DNA from: Microbacterium sp. T2.11-28 | GTDB taxonomy: Bacteria > Actinomycetota > Actinomycetes > Actinomycetales > Microbacteriaceae | NCBI RefSeq assembly: GCF_950097975.1 | Contig: NZ_CATNHF010000001.1 | Coordinates: forward strand, 62,001 to 126,000 | Direction: 5' to 3' | DNA: 64,000 bases | Shown here: one piece after another, positions 30,318-39,307 of the stretch | Position numbering within the stretch: the stretch's first letter is position 1 | Layout: each line of letters begins with the position of its first letter | The notes under the pieces: generated by a model | Told to the model about the DNA's origin: nothing | The model's input: the letters and a program-made list of their open reading frames with translations, nothing else | Databases searched by the model: none | Position numbers and translations under genes: made by a program

Positions 30318-30429
30318 ACTCACGGACGTATCCCCCGCTCTTCGCCCGTCCTGGACTGCACGCCGGGGCACGCCAGAAGGTCTCGATCAGAAGAGGGAGA
30401 TGCCCGAAAACACGGTTTCGAGCCGGTCA

Positions 30430-30435
30430 AGTCTA
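30430..30435 (-). promoter_or_regulatory. -10 box for rpsD
   Basis: TAGACT on the minus strand, directly after the TPR-NUDIX stop codon. It gives an rpsD leader of about 140 nt. Confidence 0.45.
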
Positions 30436-31278
30436 TCAGAGCGGGGTCGCGGCTCCGCCAGGGCGCTGCAGCAGGTCCAGACCAGAACGCTGCAGCAGGT
30501 CGAGCGCACCGGGCGGATGGAACGTCCGCACGCCCCGATCGAGGTCGTCGAGGCGGTACCACCCGGCGGAGGTGTCGCTGTCCCGGACGGGCAGGCGGTC
30601 TCCGCGCGGCAGCGCCGACAGGTCCCGGGAGCGCACCGAGAACACGTGCACGATCTCGTGACCGCGCTTGCCGTGCGCAGCGAAGATGTTCTCCGTCACG
30701 CCGAGCAGCTGAGCAGCATCGACCGTGGCGTCGAGCTCCTCGGCGAACTCGCGCCGCAGGGCTGTCGCCGCCGACTCGCCGAACTCGATGCCGCCGCCGG
30801 GCGCGCGGAGGAACCCCTCATGACGGCCGTTCGGTGCGTACTCCTCGGCGAGGATCCAGCCGTCCTCGACCACGAGTCCCACGGCGATCGCCCGCACCCG
30901 GGCCGGTGCGGCGAGCTCGGCGGCGTAGGCGTCGAGCGACCGCCGGTAGGCGGGCAGGGTGGGGGTCAGCGCCTCGAGCGCGGTGCGCAGCGCCGCTGCG
31001 GGCTTCTCGTCGTCGAAGAGGGCGAGAGCCAGGAACGCGCGGGCCGCCGCCGCGAGAGGGTCGTCGTCGGGGACCGTGCGCAGGATCGCGATCGCCCCCG
31101 AGGCGTCGCCGAGCACTCGGAGCGAACTCGCCAGCTGGATCACCGCCTGCACGCGCGACTCCCCCGCCAGGCCCGCGGCCAGGGCGTCGCGGTAGAGAGG
31201 CACCGCCGCCCGCTCGTCGCCCGCCGCGTCGAGGTCGCTGGCGCGCGCGAAGAGCGCCTCGGCGTCGTGCTCGGTCAC
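30436..31278 (-). CDS. TPR-NUDIX hydrolase fusion
   Basis: 280 residues from a GTG at 31278 (GTGA overlap with the upstream NUDIX gene). Residues 1-130 or so are helical tetratricopeptide-like pairs (EALFARASDLDAAGDERAAVPLYRDALAAG, quoted in parts: LYRDALAAGLAGESRVQAV). Residues about 140-270 are a NUDIX fold with the box GGGIEFGESAATALRREF then AEELDATV; the final Gly of the box consensus is Asp. NUDIX enzymes cleave nucleoside diphosphates linked to X; the substrate is unknown. The C-terminus carries a small duplication (LDLLQRSGLDLLQR). Confidence 0.85.
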   Translation of the reverse strand: MTEHDAEALFARASDLDAAGDERAAVPLYRDALAAGLAGESRVQAVIQLASSLRVLGDASGAIAILRTVPDDDPLAAAARAFLALALFDDEKPAAALRTALEALTPTLPAYRRSLDAYAAELAAPARVRAIAVGLVVEDGWILAEEYAPNGRHEGFLRAPGGGIEFGESAATALRREFAEELDATVDAAQLLGVTENIFAAHGKRGHEIVHVFSVRSRDLSALPRGDRLPVRDSDTSAGWYRLDDLDRGVRTFHPPGALDLLQRSGLDLLQRPGGAATPL

Positions 31279-31880
31279 GGCGCCAGCAGTCCCGCCACGC
31301 GGCGCTGCAGGCCTCCGAGCGGCTCCGGCAGCTCGCCCGCCCGCACGAACGCGTGCAGCCCCCGCAGCGCGGCGCCGGCGTCGCTGAGCTCCCCGGAGAG
31401 CAGGTGCGCCAGGAGCGCGTCGGCGGGGATCGTGTGCACCCGGCCGCTCTCGCCCTCGCCCCACATCGGATCCGCGACGCGCACGCACTGCGCCGCGACG
31501 AGGATGTTCTTGCGGCGGCGGGAGTTCGCGGCCGCCCACTCGGCGCCGGCGTGATGCACCGTGCCGGCGCGGTATCCGGTCTCCTCCTGCAGCTCTCGGA
31601 TGCCCGCGGTGACCGGGTCCTCACCCGGGTCGATGAGTCCGCCCGGAAGCTCTCCCAGGACCCGCTCGGGACCGACCCGGTACTGGTCGAAGAGCACGAC
31701 GCGATCGTCGTCGGTGAAGGCGATCACCGACACCGTGTCGCCGATCTCCAGCACGTCCCAGCCGCTCTCGCTGCCGTCCGGCAGGCGGTAGTGATCGCGC
31801 CGCACGCCCACGTACCCCCGGTACATGGAGGCGGTGCCGAGCTTCACCCAGGTGAGCATCGCGTTCTCGTCGTCGGTCAT
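31275..31880 (-). CDS. NUDIX hydrolase, ADP-ribose pyrophosphatase-like
   Basis: 201 residues. An intact NUDIX box lies at about residues 80-102, with the REL and EE metal ligands ([20 protein letters not shown]). The N-terminal [20 protein letters not shown] strand pair and a loop [18 protein letters not shown] resemble the ADP-ribose/GDP-mannose pyrophosphatase branch. ATGA overlap with rarA, GTGA overlap with the following TPR-NUDIX gene, so three genes form a tight operon. Two adjacent NUDIX genes may share a housecleaning role; the substrate is inferred only. Confidence 0.87.
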   Translation of the reverse strand: MTDDENAMLTWVKLGTASMYRGYVGVRRDHYRLPDGSESGWDVLEIGDTVSVIAFTDDDRVVLFDQYRVGPERVLGELPGGLIDPGEDPVTAGIRELQEETGYRAGTVHHAGAEWAAANSRRRKNILVAAQCVRVADPMWGEGESGRVHTIPADALLAHLLSGELSDAGAALRGLHAFVRAGELPEPLGGLQRRVAGLLAP

Positions 31881-33214
31881 CGCCCGCCCGTCCCGCCGTC
31901 GCCGAGGATCTTCCGGATCTTCTCGAGGCGCGCGGCGATGTCCCGCTCCACGCCGCGCCCGGTGGGCGAGTAGTAGGTGCGGCCGCGCAGCTCGTCCGGC
32001 AGGTACTGCTGGCTGGCGACGCCCACGTCGAGATCGTGGGGATACACATAGCCCTTGCCGTGGCCGAGACGCTTGGCGCCCGGGTAGTGCGCGTCGCGCA
32101 GGTGCGGGGGCACCCTGCCGAAACCGCCGCGGCGGACGTCGGCGATGGCCGCGTCGATAGCCGTGTAGGCGGCATTGGACTTGGCGGTCGTGGCGAGGTA
32201 CGCGGTGGCCTCGGCCAGCGGGATGCGTCCCTCGGGCATGCCGATGAACGCGACGGCGTCGGCGGCGGCGACGGCGATCTGGAGCGCCTGGGGATCGGCC
32301 AGCCCGATGTCCTCGGCCGCGGAGATCACGAGCCGTCGCGCGATGAACCGCGCGTCCTCGCCCGCCTCGATCATGCGGGCGAGGTAGTGCATGGCGGCGT
32401 CGACGTCGGAGCCTCGGATCGACTTGATGAACGCGCTGATGACGTCGTAGTGCTCGTCGCCCTGCTTGTCATAGCGCAGCAGGGCGCGATCGACTGCCTG
32501 CGCGACCTGCTCGGCGGTGATCGCGGGGACCTCGTCGTCCGACTCGCCGACCATCGACGCCGCCGCCTCGAGAGAGGTCAGGGCGCGTCGCGCGTCGCCC
32601 GACGCCAGCTGCACGAGTGCGGCGCGGGCTTCGGGGGTGAGGGCGACGGCGCCGTCCAGCCCGCGCGGGTCGGCGACGGCGCGGTCGATGAGGGATCCCA
32701 GGTCGTCGTCCGTGAGCGGCTGCAGGGTGAGCAGCAGCGAACGCGACAGCAGGGGCGAGATGACCGAGAACGAAGGATTCTCGGTGGTGGCCGCGATCAG
32801 GATGACCCAGCCGTTCTCGACGCCCGGGAGCAGTGCGTCCTGCTGCGCCTTGGTGAAGCGGTGGATCTCATCGAGGAAGAGGATCGTCGAGGCGCCGTAG
32901 AGGTCGCGCTGGGTCATCGCCTCCTGCATGACCTCGCGGACGTCGCGCACGCCGGCGGTCACCGCCGACAGCTCGACGAACCGCCTTCCCGAGGTGCGGG
33001 CGATCGCCTGGGCCAAGGTGGTCTTGCCCGTGCCCGGAGGTCCCCACAGGATGACCGAGACCGTCCGCGTGCTCGCATCGGGGTCGGCCAGCGCGACCAG
33101 GGGCGAGCCGGGACGCAGCAGGTGCCCCTGACCCGCCACCTCGTCGAGCGAGACGGGCCGCATGCGCACGGCGAGAGGGGTCTGCCCCTGGAAGAGGGCG
33201 GCGGGGCTGGTCAC
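31877..33214 (-). CDS. rarA: replication-associated recombination protein RarA (AAA+)
   Basis: 445 residues. Clamp-loader-like AAA+ ATPase acting at stalled forks. Walker [16 protein letters not shown], Walker [19 protein letters not shown], sensor [16 protein letters not shown], and the C-terminal family block YKYP-like [20 protein letters not shown]. The GTG at 33214 has TAGCCT 6 nt upstream and no ribosome site, so it is probably leaderless. Confidence 0.95.
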   Translation of the reverse strand: MTSPAALFQGQTPLAVRMRPVSLDEVAGQGHLLRPGSPLVALADPDASTRTVSVILWGPPGTGKTTLAQAIARTSGRRFVELSAVTAGVRDVREVMQEAMTQRDLYGASTILFLDEIHRFTKAQQDALLPGVENGWVILIAATTENPSFSVISPLLSRSLLLTLQPLTDDDLGSLIDRAVADPRGLDGAVALTPEARAALVQLASGDARRALTSLEAAASMVGESDDEVPAITAEQVAQAVDRALLRYDKQGDEHYDVISAFIKSIRGSDVDAAMHYLARMIEAGEDARFIARRLVISAAEDIGLADPQALQIAVAAADAVAFIGMPEGRIPLAEATAYLATTAKSNAAYTAIDAAIADVRRGGFGRVPPHLRDAHYPGAKRLGHGKGYVYPHDLDVGVASQQYLPDELRGRTYYSPTGRGVERDIAARLEKIRKILGDGGTGGR

Positions 33215-33277
33215 CCGACCAGGCTAGCCGCGGCCACCGACGCCCGGGCGCGTTTGTGGCCCGTGCGCGCGGGCACG

Positions 33278-33283
33278 TAGGCT
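33278..33283 (+). promoter_or_regulatory. -10 box for the Thr/Pro-tailed membrane protein gene
   Basis: TAGGCT, with TTGTGG at 33254-33259 as a weak -35 (18-nt spacing). The predicted leader contains a small hairpin, CCCGGATGTCCGGG at 33292-33305, before the AGGGAGGT ribosome site. Confidence 0.45.
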
Positions 33284-33321
33284 TTCCAGCGCCCGGATGT
33301 CCGGGAATCGAGGGAGGTCCC

Positions 33322-33651
33322 GTGGCAACCGGTGCGAGCAGGTCCGGCGCAGGCAAGAAGAGCGCGCGCGAGGCGCGGGAGGCGCGCGAGCGCGCCCGGC
33401 TCTACCGGGCACGCCAGGAGTTCCAGGACGGCGTGGCGCGTCGTCGTCGTCGCGACAACGTCGTGGCCGGTGTGGCCGGCGGTGCGCTGATCCTCGCCGT
33501 CGTCGGCGGCCAGATCGCGTACTACACGCTCGGTCCCGGCCAGCCCGCTCCGGCGCCCAGCCCCACCGCCAGCACGACTCCCACACCCACGGCGACCCCG
33601 ACGCCGACCCCGAGCCCGACGGCGACGCCGTCATCCACTCCCACGCCGTGA
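33322..33651 (+). CDS. single-pass membrane protein with Thr/Pro-rich tail
   Basis: 109 residues from a GTG at 33322 with a strong AGGGAGGT site. A basic cytoplasmic part with charged helix (KKSAREAREARERARLYRAR), one transmembrane helix (VVAGVAGGALILAVVGGQIA), and an extracellular tail made almost only of Pro, Thr, Ser and Ala (TPTPTATPTPTPSPTATPS), which could be O-mannosylated. Conserved next to DUF349 in related genomes from memory, but with no assigned function. The tail depends on EF-P for efficient translation only if Pro runs occur; here they alternate with Thr. Confidence 0.78.
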   Translation: MATGASRSGAGKKSAREAREARERARLYRARQEFQDGVARRRRRDNVVAGVAGGALILAVVGGQIAYYTLGPGQPAPAPSPTASTTPTPTATPTPTPSPTATPSSTPTP

Positions 33652-33662
33652 CCGCCGCCGTA

Positions 33663-33713
33663 TAGGCTGGCAGCCGACCGAACCCCCAGGCGGCCTGTCT
33701 CCGCAGACAGGCC
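33663..33713 (+). promoter_or_regulatory. -10 box and leader hairpin of the DUF349 gene
   Basis: TAGGCT at 33663-33668 (within TATAGGCT) followed by a perfect 9-bp hairpin, ggcctgtct at 33692-33700 with agacaggcc at 33705-33713 and a 4-nt loop. The hairpin lies about 22 nt before the GTG. It may end the upstream transcript or shape this leader. Confidence 0.45.
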
Positions 33714-33735
33714 TGGCCGCGACGAGGTGCTACCC

Positions 33736-35328
33736 GTGACTTCCGTTCCCGAAGAATCCGCAACGACCGAGCCCGCTCCCGAGGAGTCGAGCCCAGCTGC
33801 CGACGACGCGGTCGCCGCTGAGACGTCGGATCAGCCCGCTGCCGACGAGGCCGCGCCCGCGGCCGACGCCGCTCCCGACCAGGAGCCCGCCGTCGAGGAG
33901 CCTGCTGCCGCCGAGGAGCCTGCTGCTGCGGAGGAGCCCGCTGCCGCGGAGGAGCCTGCTGCCGCCGAGGAGCCTGCTGCCGACGAGGCGAAGCCGGCCC
34001 CCGCGCCGGTTCCCCGCCCGCTTCCGCGTCCGGTCGCGCCCCTGCCGCGTGCCCCTCGTCCGAGCGCTCCCGCGGCCGTCGCCGCGCCGACGGAGTCGGT
34101 CTCCAGCGGCGAGTGGGGTCGGGTCGATGAGGACGGCACCGTCTCGGTGCGCGAGGGCGACCAGTGGCGGGTCGTCGGTCAGTATCCGGACGGCACCCCG
34201 GCCGAGGCGCTGGCGTACTTCGAGCGCAAGTTCGCCGATCTCGCCAGCGAGGTGGCTCTCATCGAGGCGCGGCACCGCGGCGGCGGCGCGTCGGCCGCAG
34301 ACCTGCGCAGCACGGTGAAGACCGTCCGCGAGCGCGTCACCGGAGCCGCGGCCGTCGGCGACATCGCGTCGCTGGAGGCCCGCCTGGATGCTCTCGACGA
34401 GGCGCTCAGCGAGGCCTCCGCCGAGGAGGCGGCCGCGCACCGCCAGGCCGTCGACGCGGCGATCGCCGAGCGCACGACTCTCGTGGTGCAGATCGAGGAG
34501 ATCGCCGCACGCGACCCCAAGTCCATCCAGTGGAAGCAGACCTCCGCCGAGGTCACCGCGCTGTTCGAGCGCTGGCAGGCGCACCAGGCCACCGGCCCCC
34601 GCCTGCCCAAGAACATCGGCCAGCAGCTCTGGAAGCGCTTCCGCGACGCACGCGCGGTGTTCGACAAGCACCGCCGCGAGTTCTACGCCGGCCTCGACGA
34701 GTCGCACAAGTCCGCCCGCGACGCGAAGGCGGCGCTCGTCGAGCGCGCCGAGGCGCTGGCCAGCAAGGGCGAGGACGGCATCGCCGCTTATCGCGCTCTG
34801 CTCGACCAGTGGAAGTCGGCCGGTCGTGCCGGCAAGAAGGCCGACGACGCCCTGTGGGCGCGCTTCAAGGCGGCCGGAGACGCTCTGTACGGCGCGCGTG
34901 CCGATCGCGAGCAGGCCGACGCCGAGGCCTCCAAGGAGAAGATCGCCGCCAAGAAGGCGCTTCTGCAGGAGGCGGCGGCGGTGCCCAAGGAGAAGGACAC
35001 CGCTAAGGCGCGGTCGCTCCTCACCGGCATCCAGCGACGCTGGGACGACATCGGCCGCGTCTTCCCGCGCGAGGCGGAGCGGGCGCTCGACGACGACCTG
35101 CGCAAGATCGAGCAGGCCGTGAAGGCCCGCGAGGACTCGGACTGGAAGAGCAACAACCCCGAGACCAAGGCGCGCCAGAACGACATGACGCAGCAGCTGC
35201 GCGACGCGATCGCCAAGCTCGAGGACGAGGTGGCCGCCGCGGTCGCCACGAAGGACAAGGCCAAGATCGCCAAGGCCGAGGAGGCGCTGGCCGCCCGCAA
35301 GGCGTGGCTCACCGCTCTCGGCGGCTGA
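33736..35328 (+). CDS. DUF349 coiled-coil protein
   Basis: 530 residues from the GTG at 33736, which has GAGGTG at good spacing; a GTG at 33727 overlaps that site. Residues 1-115 or so are low-complexity Ala/Pro/Glu with five 18-bp repeats encoding EEPAAA. Residues about 120-530 are helical with repeated DUF349 modules (WKQTSAEVTALFERWQA, LLDQWKSAGRAGKKADDALW, LLTGIQRRWDDIGRVF). The cellular role is not settled; links to RNA metabolism or stress have been proposed for the family. Soluble, no signal peptide. Confidence 0.88.
   Translation: MTSVPEESATTEPAPEESSPAADDAVAAETSDQPAADEAAPAADAAPDQEPAVEEPAAAEEPAAAEEPAAAEEPAAAEEPAADEAKPAPAPVPRPLPRPVAPLPRAPRPSAPAAVAAPTESVSSGEWGRVDEDGTVSVREGDQWRVVGQYPDGTPAEALAYFERKFADLASEVALIEARHRGGGASAADLRSTVKTVRERVTGAAAVGDIASLEARLDALDEALSEASAEEAAAHRQAVDAAIAERTTLVVQIEEIAARDPKSIQWKQTSAEVTALFERWQAHQATGPRLPKNIGQQLWKRFRDARAVFDKHRREFYAGLDESHKSARDAKAALVERAEALASKGEDGIAAYRALLDQWKSAGRAGKKADDALWARFKAAGDALYGARADREQADAEASKEKIAAKKALLQEAAAVPKEKDTAKARSLLTGIQRRWDDIGRVFPREAERALDDDLRKIEQAVKAREDSDWKSNNPETKARQNDMTQQLRDAIAKLEDEVAAAVATKDKAKIAKAEEALAARKAWLTALGG
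33895..33984 (+). repeat. five tandem 18-bp repeats in the DUF349 gene
   Basis: Units of the form gaggagcctgctgccgcc, each giving EEPAAA, with a few silent changes between copies. In-frame, so copy changes would only alter linker length. Confidence 0.9.
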
Positions 35329-35354
35329 CCGGCCCCCTCCTCCCCCACGCTCCT

Positions 35355-35389
35355 CGACCGGGCGTTGTCCACAGGGCGACGCCCGGTCG
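35355..35389 (+). terminator. hairpin terminator with a DnaA-box loop
   Basis: Perfect 11-bp stem, 35355-35365 with 35379-35389. The loop begins with TTGTCCACA (35365-35373), identical to the Streptomyces-type DnaA box. Lies 27 nt after the DUF349 stop. No U-run follows. Confidence 0.55.
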
Positions 35390-35426
35390 TGCGTGAGGTG
35401 TGTCGTCGTGCGGCAGAGTGCGTGGG

Positions 35427-35999
35427 ATGACCTGGCCGTTCCTGTACTACCCGGGCGACGCGCTGTCCGATGCGGAGCTGCGCTCGGCGCGCCTGGACGG
35501 AGACCTGGTCGAGATCGGCGAGGCGTTCATGCCGGCCGACGCCGTGGAGACCCGGGAGCTGCGCGCCGGGTCGCTCCGTGCGCTGGTGGGCGCGCGGCTG
35601 GCGCTCACCCACGAGTCGGCCGCCTGGGTGCACGGCGCCATCCCCGAGCCTCCCCGCCGGCACTGCGTGCAGCGCTGCGTGGCCGCGCGGCCGCACCACG
35701 TCACCGATCGCCGGCTGCGCTACCGCGATGTGAGGCTGCCGGTCGCCGACGGGGTGCTGATCGCGGGCGTCGTGGTGAGCACGCCGGTGCGCACGTTCGC
35801 CGACCTCCTGCGCGACCGGGTGCTGCGGGAGGACGGCGACGACGGGATCGTGCGCGCGCTGCTCGCATGGCGCCCGCAGCTGCTGGTCGAGACCCGGGCG
35901 TGGCTGTCGGCGGCCGGCCCCGTGCAGTTCAAGCGTCCGGCGCGTGCGTACCTCGATCGGCTCGAGCGCGAGCGCACGCCTCCGGTCAGGACGACGTGA
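35427..35999 (+). CDS. AbiEi-like protein without partner
   Basis: 190 residues starting MTWPFLYYPGDALSDAELR. The middle part (ARLALTHESAAWVHGAIP, RRLRYRDVRLPVADG, GVVVSTPVRTFADLLRD) resembles the winged-helix and C-terminal part of AbiEi-type antitoxins and of the N-terminus of actinobacterial DUF559 proteins, but no nuclease motif follows. No AbiEii nucleotidyltransferase lies next to it, so a working type IV pair is unlikely here. CAGAGT lies 7 nt before the ATG, so a leaderless start is possible. Its last 14 bp overlap the end of rel on the other strand. Confidence 0.65.
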   Translation: MTWPFLYYPGDALSDAELRSARLDGDLVEIGEAFMPADAVETRELRAGSLRALVGARLALTHESAAWVHGAIPEPPRRHCVQRCVAARPHHVTDRRLRYRDVRLPVADGVLIAGVVVSTPVRTFADLLRDRVLREDGDDGIVRALLAWRPQLLVETRAWLSAAGPVQFKRPARAYLDRLERERTPPVRTT

Positions 36000-38262
36000 C
36001 CCGGTAGACGTCGTACACGGCGTCGATGCGGCGCACCGCGTTGAGCACCCGGTCGAGGTGGACGATGTCGCCCATCTCGAACACGTAGCGGCTGAGCGCC
36101 AGCCGGTCGTTGTTGGTCTGGACCGAGGCCGAGAGGATGTTCACGTGGTGTTCGCTGAGCACACGGGTGATGTCGCTGAGCAGCCCCGACCGGTCGAGCG
36201 CCTCGACCTGGATGTGCACCAGGAAGACGCTCTTCGTGGTCGGCGCCCACGAGACCTCGATCATGCGGTCCGGATCGTCCTTGAGCGACTTCACGTTCGT
36301 GCAGTCGCTGCGGTGCACCGAGACCCCGCTGCCGCGGGTGACGAAGCCCACGATGTCGTCGCCGGGCACGGGCGTGCAGCACTTGGCGAGCTTCACCAGG
36401 ATGTCCGGCGCGCCGCGCACGAGCACGCCAGAGTCGCCGCCGCGCGGTGCGCGCGATCGCCCGACCGCCGGCAGGTCGATCGGACCCGTCGAGGTGTCCT
36501 CCTGCGTGCTGACGAGGGCGGTGACCTTCTCGATGACGGACTGTGTGGAGACGTGCCCCTCGCCGACCGCTGCATACAGCGCGGTGACGTCCTCGTAGCG
36601 CAGCTGGTGGGCGACCTCGGTGAACGAGTCCTGACTCATCAGGCGCTGCAGCGGCAGGTTCTGCCGGCGCATCGCACGCGCGATCGCATCCTTCCCCTGG
36701 TCGACCGCCTCTTCGCGACGCTCCTTGGTGAACCAGCCGCGGATCTTGCTGCGCGCGCGTGTGGACTTCACGAATCCGAGCCAGTCCTGGCTCGGCCCGG
36801 CATCAGGGTTCTTCGAGGTGAAGACCTCGACGACGTCGCCCGAGTTCAGCTCCGATTCGAGGGGCACCAGGCGACCGTTGACCTTCGCGCCCATCGTGCG
36901 ATGACCGACCTCGGTGTGGACCGCGTAGGCGAAGTCGACCGGGGTGCCGCCGGCGGGGAGGCCGATCACGCGCCCCTTCGGCGTGAAGACGTACACCTCC
37001 TTCGCGCCGATCTCGAAGCGCAGCGAATCGAGGAACTCACCCGGGTCGGCCGTCTCGGCCTGCCAGTCGGAGATGTGTGCCAGCCACGCCATGTCCGTGT
37101 CGACCGACTTCTCGTCGGTCTTCCCGCCGCTCATCCGCTCCTTGTACTTCCAGTGCGCGGCGACGCCGTACTCCGCCTGCTGGTGCATCTCGTTGGTACG
37201 GATCTGGATCTCGACCGTGCGACCCCCCGGGCCGATCACGGTCGTGTGCAGCGACTGGTACAGGTTGAACTTGGGCGTGGCGATGTAGTCCTTGAAGCGG
37301 CCGGGCAGCGGCGTCCACCGCGCATGGATCGCCCCGAGGACCGCGTAGCAGTCGCGGACGGTGTTGACGAGCACGCGGATGCCGATGAGGTCGTAGATGT
37401 CGTCGAACTCGCGGCCGCGCACCACCATCTTCTGGTAGACGGAGTAGAGCTGCTTGGGGCGCCCCATGATGCGGCCGCGGATGCGGAGGTCGCGCAGATC
37501 CGACTCGACCGCGTCGATGACGGTCTGCACGTACTGCTCGCGCTGCGGTGTGCGCTGCTTGACCAGGCTGTCGATCTCGACGTAGAGCTTGGGGTGCAGG
37601 ACGGCGAACGAGAGATCCTCGAGCTCGCTCTTGATCGCCTGGATGCCGAGGCGATGCGCGAGCGGCGCGTAGATCTCGAGGGTCTCCGTCGCCTTCTTGG
37701 CCGCCTTCTCCGGCGGTACGAAGCCCCAGGTGCGCGCGTTGTGGAGCCGGTCCGCCAGCTTGATCAGCAGCACCCGGATGTCCTTGGACATCGCGACGAT
37801 CATCTTGCGGACCGTCTCGGACTGCGCGGCGTCGCCGTACTTGACCTTGTCGAGCTTGGTGACGCCGTCCACCAGCATCGCGACCTCGTCGCCGAACTCC
37901 GTGCGCAGCTGATCCAGGCTGTAGTCGGTGTCCTCCACCGTGTCGTGGAGCAGCGCGGCGGCGATGGCCCGAGGTCCCAGCCCGAGTTCGGCGAGGATCT
38001 GCGCGACCGCGAGCGGGTGCGTGATGTAGGGCTCGCCGCTCTGCCGCTTCTGCGCCGCGTGGGCCCGCTCGGCCACCTGATAGGCGCGCTCGATGATCGC
38101 GATGTCGCCCTTGGGATGGTGCGTGCGGACCGTCCGGATGAGCTGCTCGACGCCGTTGCGGGAAGGCGCCCGGGAGAACAGGCGCGGCACCAGGCGCCGC
38201 AGCGAACTGGGCGGCGGCCCGGCGGGAGGGTTCTGGGCCGACGAGGGCACGGTGTCGGTCAT
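35986..38262 (-). CDS. rel: bifunctional (p)ppGpp synthetase/hydrolase Rel
   Basis: 758 residues. N-terminal hydrolase with HPLAVAQILAELGL and the HD motif in AALLHDTVEDTDY; synthetase with RFKDYIATPKFNLYQSLHTTV, where the RFKD (RxKD) form is the one found in bifunctional enzymes rather than the ExDD of RelA-only types. Then TGS (VFTPKGRVIGLPAGGTPVDF), helical and zinc-finger/ACT domains, the ACT ending MGDIVHLDRVLNAVRRIDAV. Controls the stringent response. GGAGGTG before the ATG; TAGGAT at 38294-38299 is the likely -10. Confidence 0.96.
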   Translation of the reverse strand: MTDTVPSSAQNPPAGPPPSSLRRLVPRLFSRAPSRNGVEQLIRTVRTHHPKGDIAIIERAYQVAERAHAAQKRQSGEPYITHPLAVAQILAELGLGPRAIAAALLHDTVEDTDYSLDQLRTEFGDEVAMLVDGVTKLDKVKYGDAAQSETVRKMIVAMSKDIRVLLIKLADRLHNARTWGFVPPEKAAKKATETLEIYAPLAHRLGIQAIKSELEDLSFAVLHPKLYVEIDSLVKQRTPQREQYVQTVIDAVESDLRDLRIRGRIMGRPKQLYSVYQKMVVRGREFDDIYDLIGIRVLVNTVRDCYAVLGAIHARWTPLPGRFKDYIATPKFNLYQSLHTTVIGPGGRTVEIQIRTNEMHQQAEYGVAAHWKYKERMSGGKTDEKSVDTDMAWLAHISDWQAETADPGEFLDSLRFEIGAKEVYVFTPKGRVIGLPAGGTPVDFAYAVHTEVGHRTMGAKVNGRLVPLESELNSGDVVEVFTSKNPDAGPSQDWLGFVKSTRARSKIRGWFTKERREEAVDQGKDAIARAMRRQNLPLQRLMSQDSFTEVAHQLRYEDVTALYAAVGEGHVSTQSVIEKVTALVSTQEDTSTGPIDLPAVGRSRAPRGGDSGVLVRGAPDILVKLAKCCTPVPGDDIVGFVTRGSGVSVHRSDCTNVKSLKDDPDRMIEVSWAPTTKSVFLVHIQVEALDRSGLLSDITRVLSEHHVNILSASVQTNNDRLALSRYVFEMGDIVHLDRVLNAVRRIDAVYDVYRVTSS

Positions 38263-38317
38263 CAGGTCACCTCCGCCGTGTCAGAATCTGTCAATCCTAC
38301 GCCCGTCGGAGGCCCGG

Positions 38318-39307
38318 TCAGGCCGCCGTCACGGCCTTCTCGCGCGCCGCCAGCACGCGCTCGTCACGTGCCTTGATCTCGGGCTCGTTCTCCCGCAGCA
38401 GCGAGAAGAGCGGCGCGGCGACGAACAGCGTGGAGTACGCGGCGACGATCGTTCCCACGAAGATCGACAGCGAGATGTCGGTCAGCGTCTGGGCTCCGAG
38501 CCACAGGGCGCCGATGAACAGGATCGCGCCGGTGGGCAGGGCCGCGACGACAGTCGTGTTGATCGATCGGATGAGCGTCTGGTTCACCGCGAGGTTCACC
38601 GACTCGCCGAAGGTGCGGCCGGACTTCTCGCCGTCTTCGTGGGTGTTCTCCCGGATCTTGTCGAAGACGACCGTGGTGTCGTACAGCGAGTACGACAGGA
38701 TCGTCAGGAAGCCGATGACGGCGGCGGGAGAGATCTCGAACCCGAACACCGCGTAGACGCCCACGGTGATGACGAGCACGTCGACGAGGCCGATGATCGC
38801 GGCGACGGACATCTTCCAGGTGCGGAAGTAGATCGCGAGGATCAGGAAGGTCAGCGCGAGGAAGATCGCGAGACCCCACAGCGACTGGCGCGTCACGTCC
38901 TGGCCCCAGCTCGGGCCGATGAACGACGAGCTGACGCTGTCCTCGGCGACGTCGTAGATCTCGGCCAGCGCGGTGGTGACCGCACGGGTCTCGGGGTCGG
39001 TCATCTGGTCGGTCTGGACGCGCACGGCATCGTCGCCGATGGTGGTGACCTTGGTGGTCGCTCCGGGAACGACCGACTGCACCGCCTCGGTGGCGAGCGT
39101 CTGGTCGGGGGCGGACACCCCGTTCACGGTGAACTGCGATCCTCCGGTGAACTCGATGGAGAACTGCACCGGGCGGAACACGGGCACGAGGGCCGCGCCG
39201 ATCACCAGCACCGCGGCGATGATGAACCACAGGCGGCGACGGCCGACGAACGGGAAGGAGACCTTCCCGGTGTAGAGGTCGTTGCCGAGCTGACTCATGG
39301 AGCGCAT
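38318..39307 (-). CDS. secF: protein translocase subunit SecF
   Basis: 329 residues. Six transmembrane helices with a periplasm-side loop after helix 1 (FSIEFTGGSQFTVNGVSAPD). Family motifs IGFLTILSYSLYDTTVVFDKIREN and NQTLIRSINTTVVAALPTGA are present. Uses the proton motive force with SecD to help late translocation. ATG at 39307 shares one base with the secD stop (TGATG) after GGGAG. Confidence 0.96.
   Translation of the reverse strand: MRSMSQLGNDLYTGKVSFPFVGRRRLWFIIAAVLVIGAALVPVFRPVQFSIEFTGGSQFTVNGVSAPDQTLATEAVQSVVPGATTKVTTIGDDAVRVQTDQMTDPETRAVTTALAEIYDVAEDSVSSSFIGPSWGQDVTRQSLWGLAIFLALTFLILAIYFRTWKMSVAAIIGLVDVLVITVGVYAVFGFEISPAAVIGFLTILSYSLYDTTVVFDKIRENTHEDGEKSGRTFGESVNLAVNQTLIRSINTTVVAALPTGAILFIGALWLGAQTLTDISLSIFVGTIVAAYSTLFVAAPLFSLLRENEPEIKARDERVLAAREKAVTAA

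Noticed and set aside
35427..35999. Active type IV toxin-antitoxin pair
   Set aside because: No AbiEii-type nucleotidyltransferase lies beside the AbiEi-like gene; the neighbour is rel on the other strand.
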